Positions 1 to 6,722 of a DNA stretch of 11,538 nt are shown here, in pieces. The stretch spans positions 1-11,538 of the forward strand of contig JAHZIZ010000118.1 of NCBI GenBank assembly GCA_022601215.1. Reading direction: 5' to 3'. Under the pieces are notes generated by a model that saw only the letters and a program-made list of their open reading frames with translations, ran no database searches and was not told where the DNA came from. Numbering within the stretch: position 1 is the stretch's first letter; every line of letters starts with the position of its first letter. Position numbers and translations under genes: made by a program. This stretch comes from Bacteroidota bacterium. GTDB lineage: Bacteria; Bacteroidota; Bacteroidia; Flavobacteriales; Flavobacteriaceae.

Positions 1-95
1 CGTTAACTATTTTAGATGCTGAAGTGGTTAGTAAGTCCTTTCCAAGTTTTTGGGAAGACCTAGAAACGCTGGGAATCACAGTGAACCGAAAATAA
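1..95 (+). CDS. aroA: 3-phosphoshikimate 1-carboxyvinyltransferase (EPSP synthase), C-terminal tail, 5' end outside window
   Basis: Only the last 30 codons are present, in the frame beginning at base 3, ending with TAA at 93-95 followed at once by a second TAA. The readable tail contains VVSKSFPSFWEDLETLG, which matches the well-conserved C-terminal end of EPSP synthases (VV.KSYP.FW.DL..LG). That enzyme joins shikimate 3-phosphate and phosphoenolpyruvate in the sixth step of the chorismate pathway in the cytoplasm. The catalytic residues lie upstream and cannot be seen here. No hairpin terminator follows; the queA promoter begins 15 bases after the stop. The identification rests on a short but distinctive segment. 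Confidence 0.8.
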   Translation, partial: LTILDAEVVSKSFPSFWEDLETLGITVNRK

Positions 96-110
96 TAAAC
101 TTGCAATTAC

Positions 111-142
111 TTGACAACCGCTATGCTGAGGTTGTATATTTG
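111..142 (+). promoter_or_regulatory. Bacteroidetes-type promoter of queA
   Basis: TTG at 111-113 (within TTGACA) lies 21 bases before TATATTTG at 135-142, which fits the TTG-N17-23-TAnnTTTG consensus of Flavobacterium/Bacteroides housekeeping promoters exactly. Transcription should start near 147-149, giving a leader of about 20-28 bases. This is the best-formed promoter in the window. Confidence 0.75.
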
Positions 143-174
143 CCATCTTTAAAACAAAACGACGAATTATGGGA

Positions 175-1224
175 ATGAAATTATCCAATTTTAACTTTGA
201 ACTACCTGAAGAATTACTAGCCGAGTATCCAGCACCAAATCGTGATGAAGCTCGACTCATGGTTTTAAATCGAGAAGATCAGACCATTGAGCATAAGATG
301 TTCAAAGATTTGATTGATTATTTTGAAGAGGATGATGTGTTGGTTCTTAACAATACTAAAGTTTTTCCTGCTCGTTTGTTCGGAAATAAAGAAAAGACAG
401 GGGCGAGAATTGAAGTGTTCTTGTTGCGTGAGTTAAATAGTGAGACACGTCTTTGGGATGTGTTGGTTGATCCAGCCCGAAAAATTAGAATTGGAAATAA
501 ACTTTATTTTGGAGAAGACGAATCTTTAGTGGCTGAGGTGATTGATAATACCACTTCTCGAGGAAGAACTCTGAGGTTTCTTTTTGATGGTTCTTACGAA
601 GAATTTAGAAGTAAATTAACCGAATTGGGTGAGACCCCGCTTCCTAAATATATCAATCGCGAAGTAGAGCCTGAAGATGCTGATAGGTATCAAACCATTT
701 TTGCAAAAAATGAAGGTGCTGTAGCCGCACCTACTGCAGGACTGCACTTTTCTAAACATTTATTAAAGCGTCTGGAGATCAAAGGAGTAGATTTCGCTGA
801 GGTGACACTGCATGTTGGATTAGGTACTTTTAGTCCGGTAGAAGTAGAGGATTTGTCGAAACATAAGATGGATAGTGAGGAAATTATTATTGCAGAACCT
901 GCCGTAGAGATTATTAATAGTGGTATTGTAAGAAAAAAACGTATCTGTGCAGTAGGAACAACCGTGATGCGCTCGTTAGAGAGTTCAGTCTCTTCCAATA
1001 GTACCTTGAACGAATATTCTGGATGGACTAATAAATTTATTTTTCCTCCTTACGATTTCAGTATTGCAAATAGTATGGTAACAAATTTCCATACGCCGAA
1101 ATCGACATTGTTAATGATGGTTTCTGCCTTTGCTGGACACGAGTTTATGAAAAAAGCATATGAGGAGGCGATTAAAGAAAAGTATCGTTTTTATACCTAC
1201 GGCGATGCCATGTTGATTATCTAG
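175..1224 (+). CDS. queA: S-adenosylmethionine:tRNA ribosyltransferase-isomerase QueA
   Basis: QueA transfers and isomerises the ribosyl group of S-adenosylmethionine onto 7-aminomethyl-7-deazaguanine in tRNA, making epoxyqueuosine, the penultimate step of queuosine synthesis. The 349-residue product has the usual family length. Visible conserved blocks are [10 protein letters not shown] (near 59-68), AAPTAGLHF (184-192), [10 protein letters not shown] (213-222), [11 protein letters not shown] (260-270) and the C-terminal [10 protein letters not shown]...YGDAMLI. I chose ATG 175 (MKLSNF...) because family members begin MKLS-F; an in-frame ATG at 169 would add only Met-Gly and cannot be excluded. 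No Shine-Dalgarno sequence is seen, as is usual in this phylum. The gene is bracketed by its own promoter (111-142) and a terminator (1245-1276), so it is probably monocistronic. The position just after aroA may be only neighbourhood. Confidence 0.97.
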   Translation: MKLSNFNFELPEELLAEYPAPNRDEARLMVLNREDQTIEHKMFKDLIDYFEEDDVLVLNNTKVFPARLFGNKEKTGARIEVFLLRELNSETRLWDVLVDPARKIRIGNKLYFGEDESLVAEVIDNTTSRGRTLRFLFDGSYEEFRSKLTELGETPLPKYINREVEPEDADRYQTIFAKNEGAVAAPTAGLHFSKHLLKRLEIKGVDFAEVTLHVGLGTFSPVEVEDLSKHKMDSEEIIIAEPAVEIINSGIVRKKRICAVGTTVMRSLESSVSSNSTLNEYSGWTNKFIFPPYDFSIANSMVTNFHTPKSTLLMMVSAFAGHEFMKKAYEEAIKEKYRFYTYGDAMLII

Positions 1225-1244
1225 TAGTCTTGCGAAACTAATAG

Positions 1245-1276
1245 AAAGCCCTCTCTTTTCAGAAAGGGCTTTTTTT
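1245..1276 (+). terminator. Rho-independent terminator of queA
   Basis: AAAGCCCT pairs with AGGGCTTT; beyond one mismatch the stem continues with TCT/AGA around a TTTC loop. A run of T follows to 1276. It lies 20 bases after the queA stop. Confidence 0.88.
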
Positions 1277-1359
1277 ATACGCCAATTTCAGATTTTTATT
1301 TATGAAAATAAAGCTGTATTTTAGTCTCTTGGAGTCACTTAACCCGTCTAACCAATAGC

Positions 1360-3027
1360 ATGAGAAAGCTCGTTTTTATATTGTTCTTATGTCTTCCCTT
1401 CGCAACCATTTTTTCTCAAGATGCGCGAAGAGGAACTCCGGTGAGCTGGGAACTCAATCTAACCGAAATTGAACCTATTGAACTTCCCCCTATAGATCTT
1501 GAAGAAATCCGTCGAGAAGATAGTATAAACGATTTGGATAAAAGCCTTCCATGGCGTTATGGAGTAACTCGTCCCATCCTAGTCAATTTAACTACAGATG
1601 GAGAATGGACTACCTTAGATAACGGTGATCGAATTTGGAGAGTGGCTATACAATCGCCTGAAGCGGTAAATATGAGCCTTAATTTTGAGGATTTTATTTT
1701 ACCAGAAGGCGGGCGATTACAGTTTTATAATCCAGATCAGACAGATAGTTCAAAGGTGTACTCTAGTAGTAACAACAGAGCGTCCAATAAGTTGTCTTCA
1801 TGGTTTATTCGTGGTGATATTATATCAGTAGAGTATTATCAGGAAGCAGATACCGAAGGGCCTTTGCAACTGGAAATTGGTAGTGTAATACACGGCTATC
1901 GATTAGGAAGTGTAGAGGATATAATTGTTGGAGGAGGAGCTAATAGAGGGCTAAATGATTCGGGAGCCTGTAACTATGATGTAAATTGTTCTATCGGAGC
2001 GGATTTTGATGACACCAAGGACCTGATTAAGAAAGCCGTTGCTTTATTGAACCTCGGAAATGGCTATTTATGTTCAGCTTCGTTAATAAATAATACCAAC
2101 GCAGATAAGACCCCGTTCCTACTCACAGCCAATCATTGTTTAGAGAACTCCGACCCTGCTTTGTGGTCTGTTCGATTCAATTGGATGAGTCCGAGTCCAA
2201 TATGTGGAGAGGCCGAACCTAGCCTAGATTTACAAAATAATTTTACCATTAGTGGGGCAGAATTGAGAGCCAATAATGCTCAAAGTGATTTCGCTTTGGT
2301 TGAATTGGTCAATGAAATTCCTAATGCATGGGATGTAACTTTCGCAGGTTGGGATAGAAGTGATACTACACCAGAATTTCAAGTTGGAATTCACCATCCA
2401 AATGGTGATATTATGAAGATTTGTCGTGACGATAATCCAGCCGACAAGGAAAATGCTAATGGTACAGAAGTTTGGCTCATAAAAGGTATCTCTGTTGGAA
2501 ATGGGAATGGATGGGATATCGGAACCACAGAAAGTGGCTCATCAGGCTCTCCGCTTTTAAACGAAGAGGGTAGAATTATTGGACAACTTTACGCTGGTCA
2601 ATCCAACTGTAATGGTGAAGAAAATAATGGAGATTATGATGTTTATGGACGATTTGCAACCTCTTGGGAGGCAGGAGAATCTCCGCAATCTAGATTAAGT
2701 GAATGGTTAGATCCTGCTGGCACAGGGTTGTATGCCATAGACGCACTTTCCAATTCTTTAAACACGCCAGATTTCACATTGGAGGGACAATTACAGGTGT
2801 TTCCTAATCCTGCTTCAGAATATATTGCCGTAATGAATACACGTTACCCTAATTTAAGCTATCGCTTCTACGATTTAGTAGGGCAAGAGATAAGTGCAGG
2901 GAATGTGTCAAGTTCAGAAAATAGAATTGATGTTTCTCATCTTAAGGAAGGAATATACTTTCTTCACTTGGTAGATGAAGCAACTCAAAATGATATTACA
3001 AAGAAAATCATTGTAAATAATAGATAA
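1360..3027 (+). CDS. Secreted lysyl-endopeptidase-like serine protease with T9SS type A sorting domain
   Basis: Product of 555 residues. Residues 1-19 form a signal peptide (MRKLVFILFLCLPFATIFS), and about 20-198 a pro-region. About 200-462 is a chymotrypsin-fold domain like Achromobacter lysyl endopeptidase (API, family S1). The triad is H259 (TANHC), D310 (SDFAL) and S395 (GSSGSP). Six cysteines (204, 210, 238, 260, 282, 417) have the spacing of the three API disulfides. The stretch RLSEWLDPAGTG near 445-456 also matches API. D427, in DVYGR, aligns with the Asp that selects Lys at P1. Residues 478-555 are a type IX secretion C-terminal domain (VFPNPASEY...GIYFLHL...KKIIV), so the enzyme should cross the outer membrane and be released or surface-anchored, digesting external protein. 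It stands alone between two terminators; no convincing promoter was found. C355 is unpaired by this scheme. Confidence 0.93.
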   Translation: MRKLVFILFLCLPFATIFSQDARRGTPVSWELNLTEIEPIELPPIDLEEIRREDSINDLDKSLPWRYGVTRPILVNLTTDGEWTTLDNGDRIWRVAIQSPEAVNMSLNFEDFILPEGGRLQFYNPDQTDSSKVYSSSNNRASNKLSSWFIRGDIISVEYYQEADTEGPLQLEIGSVIHGYRLGSVEDIIVGGGANRGLNDSGACNYDVNCSIGADFDDTKDLIKKAVALLNLGNGYLCSASLINNTNADKTPFLLTANHCLENSDPALWSVRFNWMSPSPICGEAEPSLDLQNNFTISGAELRANNAQSDFALVELVNEIPNAWDVTFAGWDRSDTTPEFQVGIHHPNGDIMKICRDDNPADKENANGTEVWLIKGISVGNGNGWDIGTTESGSSGSPLLNEEGRIIGQLYAGQSNCNGEENNGDYDVYGRFATSWEAGESPQSRLSEWLDPAGTGLYAIDALSNSLNTPDFTLEGQLQVFPNPASEYIAVMNTRYPNLSYRFYDLVGQEISAGNVSSSENRIDVSHLKEGIYFLHLVDEATQNDITKKIIVNNR

Positions 3028-3050
3028 TCAACCAAAAATTCAGTGATTTT

Positions 3051-3082
3051 AAAAACCTCTTTCTTTGTAAAGAGGTTTTTTT
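3051..3082 (+). terminator. Rho-independent terminator of the protease gene
   Basis: AAAACCTCTTT (from 3052) pairs perfectly with AAAGAGGTTTT (3069-3079) around a 6-base loop, and the T run extends to 3082. This is an 11-bp stem located 24 bases after the stop codon. Confidence 0.9.
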
Positions 3083-3107
3083 GTGCGGTAGCTTTCATAA
3101 TATGTGG

Positions 3108-3115
3108 TAATTTTG
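3108..3115 (+). promoter_or_regulatory. -7 box of rlmN, very close to the start codon
   Basis: TAATTTTG matches TAnnTTTG. A TTG at 3081-3083 is 24 bases upstream, slightly beyond the usual 17-23 and overlapping the end of the preceding terminator. Only six bases separate the box from ATG 3122, so the transcript should begin at or within a few bases of the start codon. Confidence 0.6.
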
Positions 3116-3121
3116 CAACAC

Positions 3122-4162
3122 ATGATTTCAGATAAAAAGGACATACGCGCACTTTCTAAAGAAGAGCTTAGAGATTTTTTCGTTTCTATTGGTGATAAGC
3201 CCTTTCGAGGGAATCAAGTCTATGAATGGCTATGGAGTAAGGGGGTTCATTCCTTTGAGGATATGACCAATATTTCTAAAGAAACTCGAGCTCATTTGGA
3301 AGAAAACTTTGTGATCAATCACATAAAAGTAGATAGTCTACAAAAGAGCAATGATGGTACTATCAAGAATGCTGTGAAATTATATGATGGTTTAGTAGTG
3401 GAGTCTGTATTGATTCCAACGGCCAGTCGTACAACGGCCTGTGTTTCTTCTCAAGTGGGATGCAGTTTAGATTGCAAGTTTTGCGCAACGGCACGATTAA
3501 AGCGTATGCGAAACCTTAATCCAGATGAAATATATGATCAAGTAGTTGCCATTCATAAGGAGAGTATCTTGTATCACGATAGACCTTTATCTAATATCGT
3601 GTTTATGGGGATGGGAGAACCTTTGATGAACTATAAAAATGTACTGCTGTCTATAGATAAAATCACGAGTGATGAAGGTCTTGGAATGTCCCCTAAAAGA
3701 ATAACAGTCTCAACATCTGGAGTGCCAAAAATGATTAAGAAACTCGCAGACGATGGTGTACGGTTTAATTTGGCGGTTTCCTTGCATTCGGCGATTCAAG
3801 AAACCAGAGAGCAGATTATGCCTTTTGCCAAGAGTTTTACCTTGGAGGACTTAAAAGAAGCGCTTGTTTATTGGTATGATAAAACTGAACGTTTGGTGAC
3901 CTATGAGTATGTAGTTTGGAATGGTATTAACGATGGTATGGACGATATTAAAGCGTTAGTGGCCTTCTGTAAGCTAGTACCTTCAAAAGTAAATCTTATA
4001 GAGTATAACCCAATAGATGATGGAGAATTTCAACAAGCAGATGATGCTGCCATCAATTTATATATTGAGCACCTTGAGAAACACAGGATACCAGTTACAG
4101 TGCGACGCAGCAGAGGAAAAGATATAGATGCTGCCTGTGGGCAATTAGCAAACAAACAATAA
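3122..4162 (+). CDS. rlmN: Dual-specificity 23S rRNA A2503 / tRNA A37 C2-methyltransferase RlmN
   Basis: This radical-SAM enzyme methylates C2 of adenosine 2503 in 23S rRNA and A37 of some tRNAs. The 346-residue product carries the CxxxCxxC cluster motif C114-C118-C121 (CSLDCKFC). It also has C107, seven residues upstream, and C339 (DAACGQL), which correspond by spacing to the Cys pair of E. coli RlmN (C118 and C355) that carries and resolves the methyl intermediate. Other family blocks are PFRGNQVYEWLW near 27-38, FMGMGEPLMN (161-170) and RITVSTSG (193-200). I start at ATG 3122. An in-frame ATG at 3104 would add MVILQH but lies upstream of or inside the -7 box, so it should not be transcribed. 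No Shine-Dalgarno sequence is seen. The prenyl synthase gene follows after 31 bases but has its own -7 box. Confidence 0.97.
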   Translation: MISDKKDIRALSKEELRDFFVSIGDKPFRGNQVYEWLWSKGVHSFEDMTNISKETRAHLEENFVINHIKVDSLQKSNDGTIKNAVKLYDGLVVESVLIPTASRTTACVSSQVGCSLDCKFCATARLKRMRNLNPDEIYDQVVAIHKESILYHDRPLSNIVFMGMGEPLMNYKNVLLSIDKITSDEGLGMSPKRITVSTSGVPKMIKKLADDGVRFNLAVSLHSAIQETREQIMPFAKSFTLEDLKEALVYWYDKTERLVTYEYVVWNGINDGMDDIKALVAFCKLVPSKVNLIEYNPIDDGEFQQADDAAINLYIEHLEKHRIPVTVRRSRGKDIDAACGQLANKQ

Positions 4163-4176
4163 GAACTTCAAATCCC

Positions 4177-4184
4177 TATCTTTG
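4177..4184 (+). promoter_or_regulatory. -7 box before the polyprenyl synthase gene
   Basis: TATCTTTG matches TAnnTTTG, nine bases before ATG 4194. No TTG is present at the expected -33 distance, so the promoter may be weak and read-through from rlmN is also possible. If used, the mRNA would have a leader of only about 0-5 bases. Confidence 0.5.
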
Positions 4185-4193
4185 AAACCGTAA

Positions 4194-5171
4194 ATGAAGA
4201 TAGTCTCTCAAATAAAGACTCCCATCGAGGCAGAAATGGAACTTTTTGAAAAGAAGTTCTCTAACGCTATGTTTTCCAAAGTTTCTCTATTGAATAGAAT
4301 AACCCATTATGTGGTCAATAGGAAAGGAAAACAGATGCGACCTATGTTTGTATTCCTAATAGCAAAAATGTGTAATAAGGGGATTGTAAACGACCGTACC
4401 TACAGGGGAGCTTCTGTGATTGAACTCATTCATACGGCAACCTTGGTTCATGATGACGTAGTGGACGATAGCAACAGGAGAAGAGGTTTTTTCTCTATTA
4501 ATGCACTTTGGAAAAATAAAATTGCAGTGTTGGTTGGTGATTATTTGCTGTCTAAGGGTTTATTGCTTTCTATTGATAATGACGATTTCGATCTGCTCAA
4601 GATTATTTCGGTAGCAGTTCGCGAGATGAGTGAAGGAGAATTGCTCCAAATTGAGAAAGCACGAAAATTAGATATTACCGAGGAAATCTATTTTGAAATT
4701 ATTCGACAAAAGACGGCTACATTGATTGCCGCTTGCTGTGCTATGGGAGCCAAATCTGTGAATGCTTCTGAAGAAGAGGTTGAAAATATGCGGCACTTTG
4801 GTGAGCTAATCGGGATTGCCTTTCAAATAAAAGATGATCTTTTCGATTATGGAGATGAGCAAATTGGGAAACCTACGGGTATTGATATTAAGGAACAGAA
4901 GATGACCTTACCCTTAATCTATGCGCTTAATAATGCCTCAAAAAAAGAGAAAAGTTGGTTGATTAATTCCGTAAAGAATCACAATAAAGATAAAAAAAGA
5001 GTGAAAGAAGTGATTCACTTTGTAAAGGATAATAATGGACTAGAATATGCAACCTCTCAAATGAAAGACTACCAGCAGCGAGCACTTTCCTTACTGCAAA
5101 AATACCCCGAATCTCCTTATAAAAGTTCCTTAGAACTTATGGTAAACTATGTGATTGATAGAAAAAAATAG
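4194..5171 (+). CDS. Long-chain all-trans polyprenyl diphosphate synthase (IspB-like)
   Basis: The enzyme extends farnesyl or geranylgeranyl diphosphate with isopentenyl diphosphate to make the menaquinone side chain. The 325-residue product has GKQMRP (45-50), the first Asp-rich motif D87-D88-x-x-D91 followed by RRRG (HDDVVDDSNRRRG), and the second Asp-rich motif D214-D215-x-x-D218 (KDDLFDYG). GKPTGIDIKEQKMTLPLI follows, as in the family. Small residues A82 and T83 at the fifth and fourth positions before the first motif, as in E. coli IspB, argue for a long product rather than farnesyl diphosphate. Flavobacteriaceae usually contain MK-6, so a hexaprenyl product is plausible; chain length is inference. 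Length is typical. The start ATG is 31 bases after rlmN. No terminator is visible before the sigma factor gene downstream. Confidence 0.92.
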   Translation: MKIVSQIKTPIEAEMELFEKKFSNAMFSKVSLLNRITHYVVNRKGKQMRPMFVFLIAKMCNKGIVNDRTYRGASVIELIHTATLVHDDVVDDSNRRRGFFSINALWKNKIAVLVGDYLLSKGLLLSIDNDDFDLLKIISVAVREMSEGELLQIEKARKLDITEEIYFEIIRQKTATLIAACCAMGAKSVNASEEEVENMRHFGELIGIAFQIKDDLFDYGDEQIGKPTGIDIKEQKMTLPLIYALNNASKKEKSWLINSVKNHNKDKKRVKEVIHFVKDNNGLEYATSQMKDYQQRALSLLQKYPESPYKSSLELMVNYVIDRKK

Positions 5172-5221
5172 TTTGCAACTCATTGATATTATTGTGTTTA
5201 TGAATTTTTTTCAAAATCCGG

Positions 5222-5251
5222 ACAACCTTTTTTTAGTATCTCACGTCTATA
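5222..5251 (+). promoter_or_regulatory. Candidate ECF-sigma-type promoter of the sigma operon
   Basis: ACAACC (5222-5227) and CGTCTATA (5244-5251) are separated by 16 bases, with a T-rich spacer. This is the -35 AAC / -10 CGTC pattern of many ECF-dependent promoters and differs from the TAnnTTTG boxes of the neighbours. It is placed 29 bases before the sigma gene, which suggests autoregulation. The -35 and -10 assignment is inference from pattern. Confidence 0.55.
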
Positions 5252-5280
5252 GTAATAGAAGCGTTTATAACACGTGACGT

Positions 5281-5847
5281 ATGAGAGTAATATCCTTACA
5301 TAAAAATTATACAAAGCTCATTAGTAAAGCGAAAAAGGGCAACCGAAAGGCGCAACATGAGCTCTATGAATTATTCGCTCCAAAAATGTTGAGCGTATGT
5401 CGACAGTACCTAAAAAAACAGGAGCTGGCAGAGGAAGCAATGCTTACTGGATTTTTAAAAGTTTTTACACATCTAGGGTCTTATAAGAGCGAAGGTAGTT
5501 TTGAAGGATGGATACGTCGTATTATGGTGAACCAATCTATTTCTCAATTGCGAAAGGAGAAGAAACTCTACTTTAAAGATGAGTCGGTTATTGAAAATTC
5601 AATAGAGCACGTGGCTTACATTGAAACGGAGTTGGAAGTAGAAGAAATTCAGAAAATGATAGATACACTTCCTGATGGTTACAAAACAGTTTTTGTGTTA
5701 TATGCAGTGGAAGGATATAAGCATAGCGAAATTGCAGAGTTGTTGCAAATTTCTGAGAGTACCTCTAAAACCCAATTGTTTAAGGCTCGCAAAATGCTAC
5801 AGAAAACAGTTACTAAACAAAATAAATTGAGTTATGGCACCCATTAA
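5281..5847 (+). CDS. RNA polymerase sigma-70 family factor, ECF type
   Basis: A 188-residue protein with only sigma regions 2 and 4. Region 2 spans about 24-95, including the core-binding and -10 recognition stretch ending in GSFEGWIRRIMVNQSISQL. Region 4 spans about 125-176, with a helix-turn-helix in YKHSEIAELLQISESTSKTQLFKARKML written as HSEIAELL and STSKTQLFKAR. The linker between them is short and there is no region 1 or 3, which defines an ECF factor. It would direct polymerase to its own small regulon, probably including this operon (see 5222-5251). The last 14 bases overlap the next gene, which suggests translational coupling with a membrane partner. ATG 5281 gives a start (MRVISLHKNYTKLI) similar to other flavobacterial factors of this kind. 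The signal and regulon are unknown. Confidence 0.93.
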   Translation: MRVISLHKNYTKLISKAKKGNRKAQHELYELFAPKMLSVCRQYLKKQELAEEAMLTGFLKVFTHLGSYKSEGSFEGWIRRIMVNQSISQLRKEKKLYFKDESVIENSIEHVAYIETELEVEEIQKMIDTLPDGYKTVFVLYAVEGYKHSEIAELLQISESTSKTQLFKARKMLQKTVTKQNKLSYGTH

Positions 5848-6676
5848 GTTTGAAGAAAATATTAGAGAGAAGTTGCAGGAACGGGAGTTACAACCTAGCA
5901 GTGATGCTTGGAGCGCACTAGCCAATAAAATGGATGAGTTGCCTCAAAAGAAGCGTCCATCACTCTTATGGATGGCTGTTGCAGCAAGTGTAGTCGGTAT
6001 ACTATTAGTTGTTGGGTTTTTATTTAATGAAGACACTAACGTTTCTAATCAATTGGTAGAAGAAGATACTATCCATAATAATGAAGAGTTTATTGTTCCG
6101 ATGGAAGAAAATAACATCATGGATCAAGTTATAGCAGAGGAGCCAAAGGTGGAAGAGAATGAAAGACGTTTCGAAGAAACAGTTAAGAAAATGGGTGAGG
6201 AATCGATTCCTGTGAACATGAACCCTGAGGTTGCCATGGAGACCCCTAAGGAGCTTGTAGAAAATGTAAGAAAGTCCTTAATAGTCAACAATAGTGATGA
6301 GGTCGATATTGTCATGAAAACGCAAGAAGCAGTGGTAAAAACAAACACAGAAAAGAACGTTGTTATTGATCCAGTTATTGGAGGTGAGAACGAATTCATT
6401 CAACAGAAAATAGAAGAAGTTGTTGCCGGTGTTAAAGAATTACAGGAAGAAAATAATACCATAACCGAAGCTGAGATCGATGCGCTTTTGACAAAAGCAC
6501 AAAGCGATATAGCAACGAATAGAATTTTGCATTCTGGAACCGCAAAAGTAGATGCGACGGCATTGTTACAAGATGTGGAGACAGAGTTGGAACAAAGCTT
6601 TAGAAATAAAGTGTATGAAGCCCTTGGCGAAGGATTCAACAAAGTTAGAACCGCAGTCGTGGAACGAAACAATTAA
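5834..6676 (+). CDS. Single-pass membrane protein, putative anti-sigma or signalling partner
   Basis: The function is not established. The 280-residue product has a cytoplasmic N-terminal part of about 42 residues (EENIREKLQERELQPSSDAW), one hydrophobic segment at about 44-65 and a long acidic, Glu/Val/Asn-rich region outside the membrane (66-280). The last part is helical in character (LLQDVETELEQSF...EGFNKVRTAVVER near 244-278) and resembles tails of proteins in similar sigma operons of Flavobacteriia. A short cytoplasmic segment, one membrane span and a start overlapping the ECF sigma gene by 14 bp are the layout of an anti-sigma factor. However, no zinc-binding anti-sigma HxxxCxxC motif exists; the protein has no cysteine at all. 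An alternative is a structural envelope protein that links the inner membrane to the downstream barrel protein. Confidence 0.8.
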   Translation: MAPIKFEENIREKLQERELQPSSDAWSALANKMDELPQKKRPSLLWMAVAASVVGILLVVGFLFNEDTNVSNQLVEEDTIHNNEEFIVPMEENNIMDQVIAEEPKVEENERRFEETVKKMGEESIPVNMNPEVAMETPKELVENVRKSLIVNNSDEVDIVMKTQEAVVKTNTEKNVVIDPVIGGENEFIQQKIEEVVAGVKELQEENNTITEAEIDALLTKAQSDIATNRILHSGTAKVDATALLQDVETELEQSFRNKVYEALGEGFNKVRTAVVERNN

Positions 6677-6722
6677 TTATTCATCAATCATTGCTTTTAA
6701 TCAAAGCATAAAATCGAACAAC

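Noticed and set aside
60..260. Minus-strand open frame over the aroA/queA junction
   Set aside because: It lies over the queA promoter and start, has no recognisable protein features, and no -7 box fits it.
690..998. Minus-strand open frame inside queA
   Set aside because: It is fully antisense to a conserved enzyme gene; its Ser/Thr/Pro-rich composition is that of a shadow frame.
1317..1324. TATTTTAG as a -7 box for the protease gene
   Set aside because: It does not match the TTTG end of the consensus and has no TTG at the -33 distance.
1345..1350. CGTCTA before the protease gene as an ECF -10 element
   Set aside because: No AAC-type -35 element lies about 16 bases upstream, so it does not match the motif seen at 5222-5251.
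3104..3121. Upstream ATG for rlmN adding MVILQH
   Set aside because: It falls before and within the -7 box, so it would not be in the transcript, and the family begins close to ATG 3122.
6124..6672. Two minus-strand open frames antisense to the membrane protein gene
   Set aside because: Their Ser/Thr/Phe-rich composition is the expected complement of the Glu/Val-rich plus-strand frame; there is no promoter or homology sign.
6552..6722. 57-codon upstream extension of the barrel protein frame
   Set aside because: It overlaps the end of the preceding gene in another frame and would bury an obvious signal peptide that begins at 6723.
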